Below, one piece after another: positions 18,816 through 27,884 of a stretch of DNA of 64,000 nt. Both the position numbers and the translations under genes were made by a program. The DNA comes from Levilactobacillus mulengensis (GTDB lineage Bacteria > Bacillota > Bacilli > Lactobacillales > Lactobacillaceae), in assembly GCF_003946045.1 (NCBI RefSeq), contig NZ_RHNW01000005.1, positions 1-64,000 of the forward strand, given 5' to 3'. How positions within the stretch are numbered: position 1 is the stretch's first letter; every line of letters begins with the position of its first letter. Below the pieces are notes generated by a model that was not told the DNA's origin, made no database searches, and saw only the letters and a list, made by a program, of their open reading frames with translations.

Positions 18816-21800
18816 CGGGACCCTCCTGTTCCTGTTCGGCCTTGATGCGGGCCATAACGTCATCCTTCTTCAACGCCGCTAAATCGCGGTAATTGTTTTC
18901 TTTGAGTAACGGGTCAAACTGCATGATTGATTTGTACGGTGAATACTGGAGCGCCGTCTTGCTCTGTTGCCGGAACGGTGCCAGGTCGACGTGCCCGTCG
19001 AAAATTTCCGTGGCTGCCCGTTTGATCAAGCGTTCCGTATGGTCTAACAGCAGACGCAACTCGCCAGGATTGACCAGCATCTTACCGTAGGAGGTAATGG
19101 CCCCCTTCTTAGTCCGCCGTAATCCCCGGTAGAGTAAGGAACTCCCACTAAAATCGGGGTCAGCAAATAACGTGTCCAGGTTCGTTAATAAATCGGGATC
19201 ATCCAGCAATAACCCTTGGTACTGTTCCGCCTTGAGCAGCGCATCCTCGAGGTCCTCGCCCAACACATCGGCCGCCTTTAAAATCGGGTTCTGCAGGTGC
19301 AGGTACACGGCCCCGGCCAGCTCGGCATCTTCGGGTGAGACATCCGTCAACAGGTCTGGCATATTCTTCTTAACGGCATCCAAATACGTCAGCATCTGCA
19401 TGGCTTGGCCGTAGTAAGCGTCTTGATAACTAAATTTATGCTCGGAACTCTTATAGTCCACGATACCCAAATAGGTCTTGTTGTTGACTTGCATGGCATC
19501 CAGCCGGTCAATGCGCCCACGGACGGTGACCTGACGCTGCTTGCCGACATCAAAGGACAGGGCCGTCAGTCCCCGCTCGTCACCGAAGCCAAATTGTAAT
19601 TCGGTCCGCTTAGGCCGGAACTTGGTCCGCTTGCTTTGTTCCTGTAGGGTTTTGGCCATCCGCCGCATGGTCTTGATCAATTGCTCGCGAATATAAGTCA
19701 TCCGGTGAGAGCTTTCCAGAATGGCGAATTGCGGATTCTCCGTGGTATCCAAGATTTTGGCAATCACTTCATCCGTCATTTCCCGGAGTTGCTGGTCATC
19801 CAGCTCAGCCAGGTCCAGCTTCTGTTGATTGACTAACTTCATCAGGTTATCCAGTGTCGCATGGAAGAACTCCCCAGTACTGGCCGGCGACAGCTCAAAG
19901 ACATCCCGCTCCTGCAGCTTCAGCCCATATTTCAGGTAATACGCGTACGGATTGGCATAGTATTCTTCCAGTTTAGAAATGGAGGTACTGATCTTATTGC
20001 CATACAACTGGGTCACAATATCTGGCGTTAACGCTGTTGGAACGTTGCGGTAACTCAGGCTCCCCAGTAACTTGGTCGTCAGCTCGCCGTAGGTGGTATC
20101 CGCCCGTAAAACCTGAAGCACGTACAACCACGCATTAGATAGCGGCTTCTCACGGAGTTGACTGTCATGACTCGCCTGTACCAAATGCCGAAGCGTGGTC
20201 CGACGGGTCCCCACAAACGGCAAGATATCGCCATCTTCGGCCGTTGGGGTTGCCGCCGCAATCTGCGTTGGCAACTGGAAGAAGTTCTGAATGCGCGCAA
20301 CATACGGCGACAGTTGCAGGCCATTTTTATCATCATCGCTGGTCGCAGGATAACTAAAGATCAACTGTTCACTACTACTGAGAAAGGCCAGGTAGTTCAA
20401 GTACGGTTCCCCTGCCAGTTGGGTCGCTGCGTCATCGCGGAGATAACTATCGGCATCGACCTGCTGGAGTTGCTCACTCAGGTCTTGGCGGTCATTATCC
20501 GCCAGCAAGGTCGTCGGAATCTGATTGTCCGGCATGGTATCGGCCGTGGCCCCCATCAGGAAGGTCACCTTGCGATGATTGGTTTGCACGATCCCGCTTT
20601 CAGAAATGGTGACCTGATCCAGCGTCGATGGGATTTGACTGAACTTCGCCCCGGCAAACCCAGCCTGGAGCAGCGCTTGGAAGTCAGCCTGCACAAATGG
20701 TGTGTCTCCCAGAATCGTATGGAATTCATCCAAAATTTGGCAGAAGGTCGACCAAGTCTGTTCCGGTTGCCCTGCCCGCACTAAATCACCACCGTCGATT
20801 GCCTGGTCCCGCCAAGCCATTAAGCGATCCATGACGCCGGCGTTTACCAGAAATTGGTAGAGCACGGCCACGGCGTCGGTATAGGTCTTAGCCCCCTTCA
20901 ATCGCGCAAAGAAAGGCGGCAGGGTATCTTTCACAAAGTGGCGAATTAAATTAATTTGCCGTGAGATTTTATCGTCTTGGGTGGTTTGCACGCCACCATC
21001 CCCGGTAGCAAAGCGGTTGAAGACCCAATCCTTGTCCTGGGTCCAGCGATGTTGGCCCTCATACCCGTTCTTCAAAACAAGATTTTCCGTCAGGGCCAGG
21101 GCTTGGCGGTAGGTCGTCACAGCGATTGGCTTGCCATCGGCGTCTTGTGGCAGCAATAATTCTGACTTCAAAACCCGAAAGACATCAGCGTAGCGGTAGT
21201 TCCGCCGTTGCACATCAAATAGCGCATTCAACAGCTCTACGAAGGGGTGATCGGCCATCTGCACATCGGCGTCATCAAAGTACGGAATCGACTGTGCACT
21301 AAAAATAGGGTCAATCACCGTCTGATAGGCATCTAAATGGCGTGCCAACACCAGAAAATCTTGATACCGGTACCGACCGGTCGCCACCATTTGGCGAATC
21401 TGCGTGGCGACCCGAGAGACCTCCACGTAGCGGTTATCCGCCTGAACAATTTGTACATTAGTCAGCGATTGGTCGGCATGCTCTGGCTGGGGTGACAGTG
21501 TATTGCTGGCCTGCCAGTAGCTATCTAGCGCCTGTAAGTCGGTGCTGACGCGTGGTGTCCGGGCCTGGTGGTCACGTAACACGTGAACGTGCGCGGCCTG
21601 GGCCACCACGTAGAGTTGGTGATACGTTTTGGCCGACTGAAAGAAGAGGTTCGTCGGATCGGGCAAGTCCAGGGGGTAGCCCTTATCTAGGTTCAGCGCT
21701 ACCGTTACGCTGGCAGCATGTTCGATCAGGACGGCCACCAATTGCCGTTCCTGCGCGCTTAATTGTGAAAAACCCTCTAGGTAGAAATGGGCGTGGCTGA

Positions 21801-22407
21801 GGTCGACCCGCGTTGTCAGATAATCTGCCAATTGGTTCAGTAAGTCGGTATTTTCGACGTATTTTCCCAGCATCTGGGTCTCAAACGCCTCATAAATAAT
21901 CATCAAATCGTGGAGTTTAGCCTGTAGATCGGCGTTCTTGCCCGGAAATTGGTCAATCGCGGCCAACAGATCAGCGGCCGTGACCTGACCCACTTTGAAT
22001 TCGGCTAACTGCGTTGTCAATTGACTGATAAAGCCGGGCCGGTCGACCTCACCGCGGAAAATCGTCAGCTCATCGGCATGACTTTGGATGATTTGGTAGA
22101 TCAGCATGTTCAGCCCGGCCGTCGAGATGCGGGGCAGCTGGTAAACGGGTTCATTCTTCATGAAGAACCAGGCCAGTCGCGTGAACGAGAAGACTTGTAC
22201 CTGGGTCTGGGCGAAGAGCAGTTGGTCTGGTGCGACCTGGGCCTTCAAGGCAGCCAGCACGTCGACTTCAGTTTCAAATTTAATATGGTTGGGAACCAAG
22301 TAATAGCTCTGATCCGTCGGCTGGTCCGTCACCTGCTGGGCCAACGCGTCCACCATGGGCTGGCGGTGATCCTGACCGGCACTTCCTAAAATAAATTGTA
22401 AACTCAT
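18799..22407 (-). CDS. addB: ATP-dependent helicase/nuclease subunit B (AddB/RexB), without iron-sulfur cysteines
   Basis: A 1202-residue partner of AddA. The N-terminus reads FILGSAGQ, a degenerate nucleotide-binding loop, and the C-terminal third holds a RecB-like nuclease (RGRIDRLD and GIVDYKSSEHKF). Bacillus AddB binds a [4Fe-4S] cluster through four cysteines around the nuclease; here only one Cys occurs in the whole protein (TFCQI), and the place of the first cluster Cys reads YYANPYAYY. It is therefore the RexB type. GGAGG lies 8 bases before the ATG. It is first in the addB-addA operon. Confidence 0.94.
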   Translation of the reverse strand: MSLQFILGSAGQDHRQPMVDALAQQVTDQPTDQSYYLVPNHIKFETEVDVLAALKAQVAPDQLLFAQTQVQVFSFTRLAWFFMKNEPVYQLPRISTAGLNMLIYQIIQSHADELTIFRGEVDRPGFISQLTTQLAEFKVGQVTAADLLAAIDQFPGKNADLQAKLHDLMIIYEAFETQMLGKYVENTDLLNQLADYLTTRVDLSHAHFYLEGFSQLSAQERQLVAVLIEHAASVTVALNLDKGYPLDLPDPTNLFFQSAKTYHQLYVVAQAAHVHVLRDHQARTPRVSTDLQALDSYWQASNTLSPQPEHADQSLTNVQIVQADNRYVEVSRVATQIRQMVATGRYRYQDFLVLARHLDAYQTVIDPIFSAQSIPYFDDADVQMADHPFVELLNALFDVQRRNYRYADVFRVLKSELLLPQDADGKPIAVTTYRQALALTENLVLKNGYEGQHRWTQDKDWVFNRFATGDGGVQTTQDDKISRQINLIRHFVKDTLPPFFARLKGAKTYTDAVAVLYQFLVNAGVMDRLMAWRDQAIDGGDLVRAGQPEQTWSTFCQILDEFHTILGDTPFVQADFQALLQAGFAGAKFSQIPSTLDQVTISESGIVQTNHRKVTFLMGATADTMPDNQIPTTLLADNDRQDLSEQLQQVDADSYLRDDAATQLAGEPYLNYLAFLSSSEQLIFSYPATSDDDKNGLQLSPYVARIQNFFQLPTQIAAATPTAEDGDILPFVGTRRTTLRHLVQASHDSQLREKPLSNAWLYVLQVLRADTTYGELTTKLLGSLSYRNVPTALTPDIVTQLYGNKISTSISKLEEYYANPYAYYLKYGLKLQERDVFELSPASTGEFFHATLDNLMKLVNQQKLDLAELDDQQLREMTDEVIAKILDTTENPQFAILESSHRMTYIREQLIKTMRRMAKTLQEQSKRTKFRPKRTELQFGFGDERGLTALSFDVGKQRQVTVRGRIDRLDAMQVNNKTYLGIVDYKSSEHKFSYQDAYYGQAMQMLTYLDAVKKNMPDLLTDVSPEDAELAGAVYLHLQNPILKAADVLGEDLEDALLKAEQYQGLLLDDPDLLTNLDTLFADPDFSGSSLLYRGLRRTKKGAITSYGKMLVNPGELRLLLDHTERLIKRAATEIFDGHVDLAPFRQQSKTALQYSPYKSIMQFDPLLKENNYRDLAALKKDDVMARIKAEQEQEGPDEHKI

Positions 22408-22769
22408 CTGCGAACCTCCATCTCTTAAGTTCTATTGCTATGTACTGCCCGGCTTCATGACAGGGACCGGACAGGCTGATTAGGTGACTAATCGCAGCTG
22501 TGTGGACGATCGTAACCCCGCACCTAATCGCTAAATTCATGATATCAAAGGCACCCGTCAATAATTGTCGTTTTCACCAGTTATGGGCAACTTTAGTGCA
22601 ATTCGTCCATTGCTTAGGTTGATTATATTCTAGCATACGTCATCGCAAAAGCGAACACTTGTTTGGCACGAATTTTGTCATAATCTGAGAACTTCGCGGG
22701 CCATTTTTCTGAAAGCGTGCTACACTTAATCATAATATTAAAAAATGGTGAGAAAGCGGGCTTGCATTT
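22408..22769. other. Intergenic region between addB and the M20 gene
   Basis: No gene is convincing. The notable structure is an inverted repeat GATTAGGTG (22478-22486) / CACCTAATC (22521-22529) in the addB leader. An open frame running into addB from 22561 has no ribosome site and is taken as chance. Confidence 0.4.
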
Positions 22770-23912
22770 ATGAAAGATAGTGAAGAAGTTCAGATTTTAC
22801 AGGATTTAGTCAGCATCAATTCCGTCAACGGCAACGAAGACGCTGTCGCGACATACATTAAGCAACTCTTCGGTGAGCACGGCATCGACGCCAAGATTAT
22901 CCCCTACGCGACCGGCCGCAGCAACATCGTCGCCGAAATTGGGGACCCGACTAGTGACAACGTCTTCGTCCTAGCCGGTCACTTGGACACTGTCGCCACA
23001 GGCGATTTAGCCGACTGGCAATTCGACCCCTTCGCCGCACACATCGAAGGCAACACGCTGTATGGCCGTGGTGCCGCCGACATGAAGAGCGGGCTGGCCG
23101 GCATGCTGATCACCTTCGTTAACCTGGCCGACGCCAAGGTCAAGCTGAATGGTCGCCTGCGCTTTATCGGGACCGTTGGTGAGGAAAATGGGGCCATGGG
23201 TTCGCGCATGCTGACGGAACAGGGCTACGCCGACGACGTCCGTGGCATGGTCATCGGTGAACCTACCGGCGGCAACCTGGTTTACGCCCACAATGGTTCC
23301 CTCAACTATCACGTCTATTCGCGGGGGGTCGGCGCCCACAGTTCAATGCCTGAAAAGGGGGTGAACGCCATCACCAACTTGATCAAATACGTGACCGCCG
23401 AAGCCACCGAATTTGACGACGCACCGGTCAGCCCCGAACTCGGGCCGCTGGTCCACAGTGTGACCGTCTTTAACGGTGGTGAACAGGTCAACAGCATCCC
23501 CGCCAAGGCCGAGCTGCAAGGCAACATTCGCCCAATTCCAGAATTCAATAACGAGGCCGTCATTAACCGGTTAAATGAAACCGTCGACCGTCTCAATCAA
23601 GAAGACGGCGTTGACCTGAAGCTCCACGTAGACTACAGTTTCAAACCTATCATTAGCGCGCAGGACTCCCCACTGGTCAAGACGACGAAGGCCATTGCCG
23701 ATGCCGAATTCGGCCATCCAATCGACCTACAAGTCATCCATGGTGCGACCGACGCTTCCGAATTTACCAAATCAACGAATCAGTTCCCCGTTATCGTTTA
23801 CGGTGCGGGTAAGTGGTACGACGCCCACTCCTTGAATGAATCCGTGGACCTCGACGAATTCCGCCACGTCCAACGCGTCTACGAACAACTCGTAAAACAG
23901 ATTTTAGCCTAA
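22770..23912 (+). CDS. M20-family amidohydrolase (ArgE/DapE/ACY1 type)
   Basis: A 380-residue zinc-dependent deacylase or peptidase. Metal ligands of the family are visible: His in AGHLDTV, Asp in GRGAADMKSG, Glu in VGEENGA, Glu/Asp in IGEPTGG, and His in YDAHSLNES. The dimerisation lid lies at about residues 175-290. DapE (succinyl-diaminopimelate desuccinylase), acetylornithine deacetylase and related peptidase activities cannot be separated by sequence alone; DapE-like naming is common for this length. The ribosome site is weak (GAGAAAGCGGG). It ends in a hairpin containing a parS-like site. Confidence 0.85.
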   Translation: MKDSEEVQILQDLVSINSVNGNEDAVATYIKQLFGEHGIDAKIIPYATGRSNIVAEIGDPTSDNVFVLAGHLDTVATGDLADWQFDPFAAHIEGNTLYGRGAADMKSGLAGMLITFVNLADAKVKLNGRLRFIGTVGEENGAMGSRMLTEQGYADDVRGMVIGEPTGGNLVYAHNGSLNYHVYSRGVGAHSSMPEKGVNAITNLIKYVTAEATEFDDAPVSPELGPLVHSVTVFNGGEQVNSIPAKAELQGNIRPIPEFNNEAVINRLNETVDRLNQEDGVDLKLHVDYSFKPIISAQDSPLVKTTKAIADAEFGHPIDLQVIHGATDASEFTKSTNQFPVIVYGAGKWYDAHSLNESVDLDEFRHVQRVYEQLVKQILA

Positions 23913-23914
23913 CT

Positions 23915-23963
23915 AAAAACGCTCAGTTTCCGTGAATGTTCCACGTGAAACTAAGCGTTTTTT
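23915..23963. terminator. Terminator whose arm contains a parS-like site
   Basis: Arms 23915-23930 and 23947-23963 (AAACGCT-AGTTTC / GAAACT-AGCGTTT) form the stem with T and A runs for both strands. The right arm overlaps the parS-like sequence at 23937-23952. Confidence 0.8.
23937..23952. other. parS-like ParB-binding site 1
   Basis: TGTTCCACGTGAAACT matches the Bacillus subtilis parS sequence TGTTCCACGTGAAACA at 15 of 16 positions. Confidence 0.75.
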
Positions 23964-23969
23964 ATTTCC

Positions 23970-25004
23970 CTATTTGCCAGCCGTTCGGAAATCATGCGCC
24001 CCGAAGTACTGAAGTCCTGGTAATGCCTGATAATTCAGTAACTGACTGACCGTGACCAACTTGTAGCCCTTGGCCTTTAAGCGCTTGATAATCGTCGGTA
24101 CCGCGGCGACGGATTGCTTGTGAATATCATGCATCAACACGATATCCCCGCCACGGGTGTCCTTCATCACTTCATTAATATCCTTTTGCGTGTTCAGGTA
24201 AGACCAATCGCGTGAGTCGACCGACCAACGGATGATGGGCTGCTGAATCTTTCGGCCCTCAGCCGCGGTGATATTCCCGTATGGTGGCCGAACGTACTGT
24301 GGCAACGTCCCGGTCGCCCGGTAAATGGCCCGGTTGGTGCGCATGACCTGACTGGCCGTGTTACTGGTGCCAATGCTGTTGAAGTCGGGATGGTTCCACG
24401 AATGGTTTCCTAACTCATTGCCCCCAGCCAGCACGGCCCGGGTAATCTTAGGATAACGACTCACGCTCTGCCCAACTTCAAAGAACGTGGCGTGAACCTT
24501 ATTTTTCTTCAACGTTTTCAGTAGCCGTGGCGTCAGGGTTGGGTCTGGCCCATCGTCAAACGTCAACGCCACCATCTTGTTCGTCTTGACCTTGCTCGTC
24601 TTGTCGGCCTTAGGGAGGTAGCGGTTCAGCACCTTCCCCTTAAGCTCACTGTAAGGGACCGTGACGTGTTTGAGCTTGAAACTGTTCTTCAGCAGTGGCA
24701 TCCGCAAGCCATCCTTGGTCAGCTTAGCGGTCTTGTTCATGTGCGTCGGTAACTTCACCTGATAGACCGCGGCCACCTTGGAACTCTTCGCCTTAGTCGT
24801 CTGTAAAATAGACTGGCGCGCCGCCTCCCGAATTGCCGCTAAGCGGTGCGGTTGCTTATTGGTTAACTGGCCATAGGTAACCGTCTTGGTCGCCGTCTTG
24901 ATTTTCGCCTGGGCGGGGGCCTGAGCGGACAGCGTTCCAGTCAGTAACAGAACCGCCGCGGCCGCCATAACCCCCGTTATGATGCTTCGTTGTCGTTTTC
25001 TCAT
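23970..25004 (-). CDS. Secreted polysaccharide deacetylase (NodB domain)
   Basis: A 344-residue exported carbohydrate esterase family 4 protein. Residues 1-34 form a signal peptide (basic start, hydrophobic core, alanine-rich end). The NodB domain carries its five motifs: TFDDGPD, HSWNHPD, RPPYG, DSRDW and LMHDIH, with Asp, His and His as metal ligands. Likely substrate is peptidoglycan N-acetylglucosamine, as in PgdA, which gives lysozyme resistance; this is family knowledge. AGGAGGG lies 7 bases before the ATG. It is convergent with the M20 gene. Confidence 0.93.
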   Translation of the reverse strand: MRKRQRSIITGVMAAAAVLLLTGTLSAQAPAQAKIKTATKTVTYGQLTNKQPHRLAAIREAARQSILQTTKAKSSKVAAVYQVKLPTHMNKTAKLTKDGLRMPLLKNSFKLKHVTVPYSELKGKVLNRYLPKADKTSKVKTNKMVALTFDDGPDPTLTPRLLKTLKKNKVHATFFEVGQSVSRYPKITRAVLAGGNELGNHSWNHPDFNSIGTSNTASQVMRTNRAIYRATGTLPQYVRPPYGNITAAEGRKIQQPIIRWSVDSRDWSYLNTQKDINEVMKDTRGGDIVLMHDIHKQSVAAVPTIIKRLKAKGYKLVTVSQLLNYQALPGLQYFGAHDFRTAGK

Positions 25005-25100
25005 TAAAATCCCTCCTAAAAATAGACTCCCCTGAATCTACTCTTATGTTACCAGTTTTGGCCTTGAAATGAACGCGTTCCGCCTAAATAATTCGACATC

Positions 25101-25136
25101 AAAAAAGGGCCACCAACCGAAGTCAGTTTCCCTTTA
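25101..25136 (-). terminator. UUCG-capped terminator
   Basis: On the minus strand AAAGGG/CCCTTT plus ACTGAC-TTCG-GTTGGT make a stem with a UUCG loop and a following T run. The stem begins at the stop codon of the gene ending at 25134. Confidence 0.8.
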
Positions 25137-25508
25137 ATCTTCCGCACTATCTGGCGGATTAATCGTTTGGTGATTCTCTTTCAAAACCTCATTGGTGTAA
25201 TGTTCCAAGTCGGCCAAAACGCTGGCACTGTCGCCCTGTTGCGCGGCCATGTTTTCAGCCACCGCCCAGCGCGCCAACGTGTCCGTGATTGGCACGATGT
25301 CTTGGATAATTGCCATGTCCGAGTCATCCTGATGCTGTTCCTGAATCGACCGAAAGCTCTCGACATCGGTGATCAAGCGTAACACCTTGCCCGTCTCACG
25401 TTCAACGGATTGAAAAATCACGAAATGAGCCTGTTGATTGGCCTCACCCATGCGTTCGCGAATCGCTTGTAATTGTTCATCATCTATTTTTAATGCCAAT
25501 GCTTTCAC
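25134..25508 (-). CDS. Unknown small acidic helical protein
   Basis: About 124 residues, acidic, predicted helical, with no recognisable domain, signal or membrane segment. GTG at 25508 opens the frame but lacks a spaced ribosome site; TTG at 25499 (protein beginning MALKIDDEQ) follows GGGGTGA and may be the true start. The terminator stem overlaps the stop codon, which supports a real transcript. Neighbours give no clue to function. Confidence 0.7.
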   Translation of the reverse strand: MKALALKIDDEQLQAIRERMGEANQQAHFVIFQSVERETGKVLRLITDVESFRSIQEQHQDDSDMAIIQDIVPITDTLARWAVAENMAAQQGDSASVLADLEHYTNEVLKENHQTINPPDSAED

Positions 25509-25638
25509 CCCACTGGGTCTATTCTAACAAACATTCCGTGGTGCCACGCAAAATTTCGTCAGGTTTTCACAATCTTTAGGTTCTTGGGGCAAAAATGAGC
25601 GTGAGCTTTGCCTCCAAGGTGAGAAAAACTGGACCTCT

Positions 25639-26244
25639 CTAGCAGATAGCCAATGATTGGTAATCGTAGCCACCATCAACCATCAGGTCAACGACCACGC
25701 GTGCGACTGTTTCATGTGAAACAGTGCCCGCGGGAACTGGGTCCCCCTCTTTAATAATCCGTGGGTCACGCCCCGCGCCATCCGCCAAGGTGACTGGCCG
25801 CAAGATGGTGTAAGGGAACTCCGCTTCGTCGACCAATTTCGCCGCATACCGTTGTTGGTTCAGGTATTCCTTGACGTTATCGATACCGGGGTAGGCTAGG
25901 TCTCCCGTCACCTCTTGATCCACCCCCGCCGTGCTGAGCATCACGAAGCGCGTCAACTTGAGCCGTTGGTGATATTGCGCGTCGAACAAGGCTTCAAACG
26001 CCAAGTCGACATCCATCCCGCTCAAGGCTGAGAAAATAATCGGGTTATCCTGCAAGGGGGTCACGTAGGTTGCTTCCGCCGTTAAATCTCCGCTAAATTC
26101 CGTGACCAGACCGGCCACATCCGCTGCCAGCGTTTCCGTTGCGGCGTGCAGCACACGGACCGTTGTGTCCGGTTGCTGGGCCAGTTGCCGGGCGACCGTT
26201 TGTCCCAGTGTCGTTGCGCCCACGATTAAATAAGTTGTCATCAT
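25639..26244 (-). CDS. NAD(P)-binding oxidoreductase-like protein (NmrA/SDR type)
   Basis: A 201-residue Rossmann-fold protein with the nucleotide-binding GATTLGQTVA loop at the N-terminus and an atypical short length, as in NAD(P)H-binding NmrA-like or YwnB-like proteins. The FVMLSTAGVD and YTILRPVTL segments correspond to the family strand-and-loop motifs after the nucleotide site. AAGGAG precedes a double ATG (26244 or 26241). It is divergent from the aldo/keto reductase. A parS-like sequence lies inside its coding region at 25708-25723. Confidence 0.8.
   Translation of the reverse strand: MMTTYLIVGATTLGQTVARQLAQQPDTTVRVLHAATETLAADVAGLVTEFSGDLTAEATYVTPLQDNPIIFSALSGMDVDLAFEALFDAQYHQRLKLTRFVMLSTAGVDQEVTGDLAYPGIDNVKEYLNQQRYAAKLVDEAEFPYTILRPVTLADGAGRDPRIIKEGDPVPAGTVSHETVARVVVDLMVDGGYDYQSLAIC
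25708..25723. other. parS-like ParB-binding site 2
   Basis: TGTTTCATGTGAAACA is a perfect palindrome, one transition per half from the consensus TGTTTCACGTGAAACA. It lies within a coding sequence, as parS sites often do. Confidence 0.7.
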
Positions 26245-26312
26245 ATCCGCTCCTTTTTCCTTGCCTCCCAGTTTACCAGAAAGTGGCGAACGCTAACACC
26301 GGACCAAGATAT

Positions 26313-26367
26313 TTTTCACCACAAAACAAATCCGTTATAATAAGAAATGTATTTGAATCCGGTTTCA
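26313..26367 (+). promoter_or_regulatory. Promoter and cre-like site of the aldo/keto reductase
   Basis: TTTTCA (26313-26318), 17 bases, TATAAT (26336-26341). TGAATCCGGTTTCA at 26354-26367 matches cre at 13 of 14 positions and lies just after the expected start point, a roadblock position. Confidence 0.6.
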
Positions 26368-26390
26368 CAATTAATTAGGAGGGTCTTTGT

Positions 26391-27374
26391 ATGACACACA
26401 AACAAGTCACGATTGGTAAAACTGATGTGCAAACAACACCGCTAGGACTGGGCACAAACGCCGTTGGCGGGTATAACCTCTTCCCGAATTTGAAAGACGA
26501 AGACGGGCTGAACCTGGTCAAGGCGGGCTTAAACAACGGCATTCAGTTATTGGATACAGCCTACGTTTACGGTCTGGGTCATTCCGAGGAACTTGTTGGT
26601 CAAGCGATGCACGACTTTGACCGGCATAGTTTTACTCTGGCAACTAAGGGCGCCCAAGACTTTTCCAGCGGCGAACAGGTCATCAACAACGACCCTAAGT
26701 TCTTAACTGAACAAGTCGAGGCCAGTCTGAAACGGCTCAACACCGATTACTTAGATATTTATTACATCCATTTTCCAGACAAACAGACGCCCAAGGCCGA
26801 AGCGGTCGGCGCCCTGCAACGGTTGCGGGAACAGGGCAAGATTCGCGCGATTGGCCTGTCTAACTTCAGTCTGGACCAGGTCAAGGAAGCCAACGCCGAC
26901 GGTTACGTGGACGTGGTCGAAGACGAATTCAGCCTGTTACACCGCGACCATGAGGCCGATCTGATGCCGTACCTGAAGGATCACCAAATCAGCTTTGTCC
27001 CTTATTTCCCATTGGCATCTGGCCTGTTGACTGGGAAATATGACGCTGACGTGTCCTTCCCGGCCGATGACATCCGCAGCCAAATCAGTGACTTCCAGGA
27101 ACCGCGCTACAGCCAAGCCCTGAAGGCCATCGAGGCTATCCGGCCAATCGCCAAGGCACACAATGCCACGGTTGCTCAAACCGTTCTGGCTTGGTACATG
27201 CAGGATCCCCTGGTTAGTGTCGTCATCCCCGGTGCTAAGCGCGCCGCTCAAGTCGAGGCCAACGCCAAGTCTCTGGACGTCACCCTGAGTGACACGGAAT
27301 ATCAAACGATTGATACCGCCTTCGCTGGCTTCAAGACCATCGAAAGCGGCAAGTCCTTAGCCGACCCAGACTAG
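26391..27374 (+). CDS. Aldo/keto reductase
   Basis: A 327-residue (alpha/beta)8 NADPH-dependent carbonyl reductase. The catalytic tetrad is visible: Asp and Tyr in LLDTAYVYGLG, Lys in LATKGA and His in YYIHFPD; the cofactor-binding VVIPGAKRAAQV segment is near residue 280. AGGAGGG lies 8 bases before the ATG. A sigma-A promoter and a cre-like site precede it, suggesting catabolite control. The physiological substrate is unknown. Confidence 0.93.
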   Translation: MTHKQVTIGKTDVQTTPLGLGTNAVGGYNLFPNLKDEDGLNLVKAGLNNGIQLLDTAYVYGLGHSEELVGQAMHDFDRHSFTLATKGAQDFSSGEQVINNDPKFLTEQVEASLKRLNTDYLDIYYIHFPDKQTPKAEAVGALQRLREQGKIRAIGLSNFSLDQVKEANADGYVDVVEDEFSLLHRDHEADLMPYLKDHQISFVPYFPLASGLLTGKYDADVSFPADDIRSQISDFQEPRYSQALKAIEAIRPIAKAHNATVAQTVLAWYMQDPLVSVVIPGAKRAAQVEANAKSLDVTLSDTEYQTIDTAFAGFKTIESGKSLADPD

Positions 27375-27384
27375 GACAACTGGC

Positions 27385-27590
27385 TGGTTCACTGCCTCCG
27401 GGCTGGTGAAAATGGGCCGGGACGCGGTGGGCGGACACTTGGAGCCAAAGAACGGTCTCCAAGCTTACTTTGAACCGCCAAACCCGCGTTTCAAAGATAC
27501 CAGTTCTCTAGCTGGCAAAAATCGCCACCAAGAGAACTCCCACGGCTGAGCCCATTTTCACCAGCCCTGCGGCTAACTGTGATTTGTCCC
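27385..27590. repeat. Stem-loop-rich intergenic repeat, copy A
   Basis: A perfect 18-bp inverted repeat (27400-27417 with 27550-27567, GGGCTGGTGAAAATGGGC) encloses further hairpins: CTTGGAG/CTCCAAG, TTGAA/TTCAA, AGTTCTCT/AGAGAACT. No ORF is credible. Related ends occur at 63940-64000; a similarly built copy lies at 55372. Confidence 0.65.
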
Positions 27591-27659
27591 GTTACACCGT
27601 TACTGGGTAACTCCTATTGGATATTTCACTTCGACAAATTTAAAGCACCACACTCCCCC

Positions 27660-27696
27660 AAGGGTTCGAGAAAATTTTCTCGGACCCTTTTATTTC
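27660..27696 (+). terminator. Terminator downstream of the aldo/keto reductase
   Basis: Arms AAGGGTTCGAGAAAA and TTTTCTCGGACCCTT pair with one mismatch, followed by TTATTT. Confidence 0.8.
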
Positions 27697-27718
27697 GTCT
27701 AACGCTGGCGTCATGGGA

Positions 27719-27850
27719 TGTTCGCGTTTTACGAACTTATTTATAATAAAGCATTTCATGATTCGTGATTGCATTTCATTTAGAGAAATGATAAGCTCTA
27801 TAAGTATTGTTTAAGAGAAAAACACGAACGATAGTTGATAATGTTCGTAT
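27719..27850 (+). promoter_or_regulatory. PurBox-like inverted repeats and promoter of the purine permease
   Basis: Two inverted CGAAC pairs are present: GTTCGC-ACGAAC (27720-27736) and ACGAAC-GTTCGT (27824-27848). The last, read in reverse, is AAATACGAACATTA, close to the PurBox AWWWCCGAACWWT. TATAAT is at 27742-27747. PurR control is inferred; no purine riboswitch core was found. Confidence 0.5.
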
Positions 27851-27884
27851 TTTACATAAATTCTGCTTAAAGGAGCAATTATTC

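Noticed and set aside
22280-22561. 93-codon frame overlapping the addB start
   Set aside because: No ribosome site, no recognisable protein, and most of it lies in another frame of addB.
27700-27884. Purine riboswitch before the permease
   Set aside because: The conserved loop and junction sequences of the purine aptamer are absent; CGAAC boxes explain purine control better.
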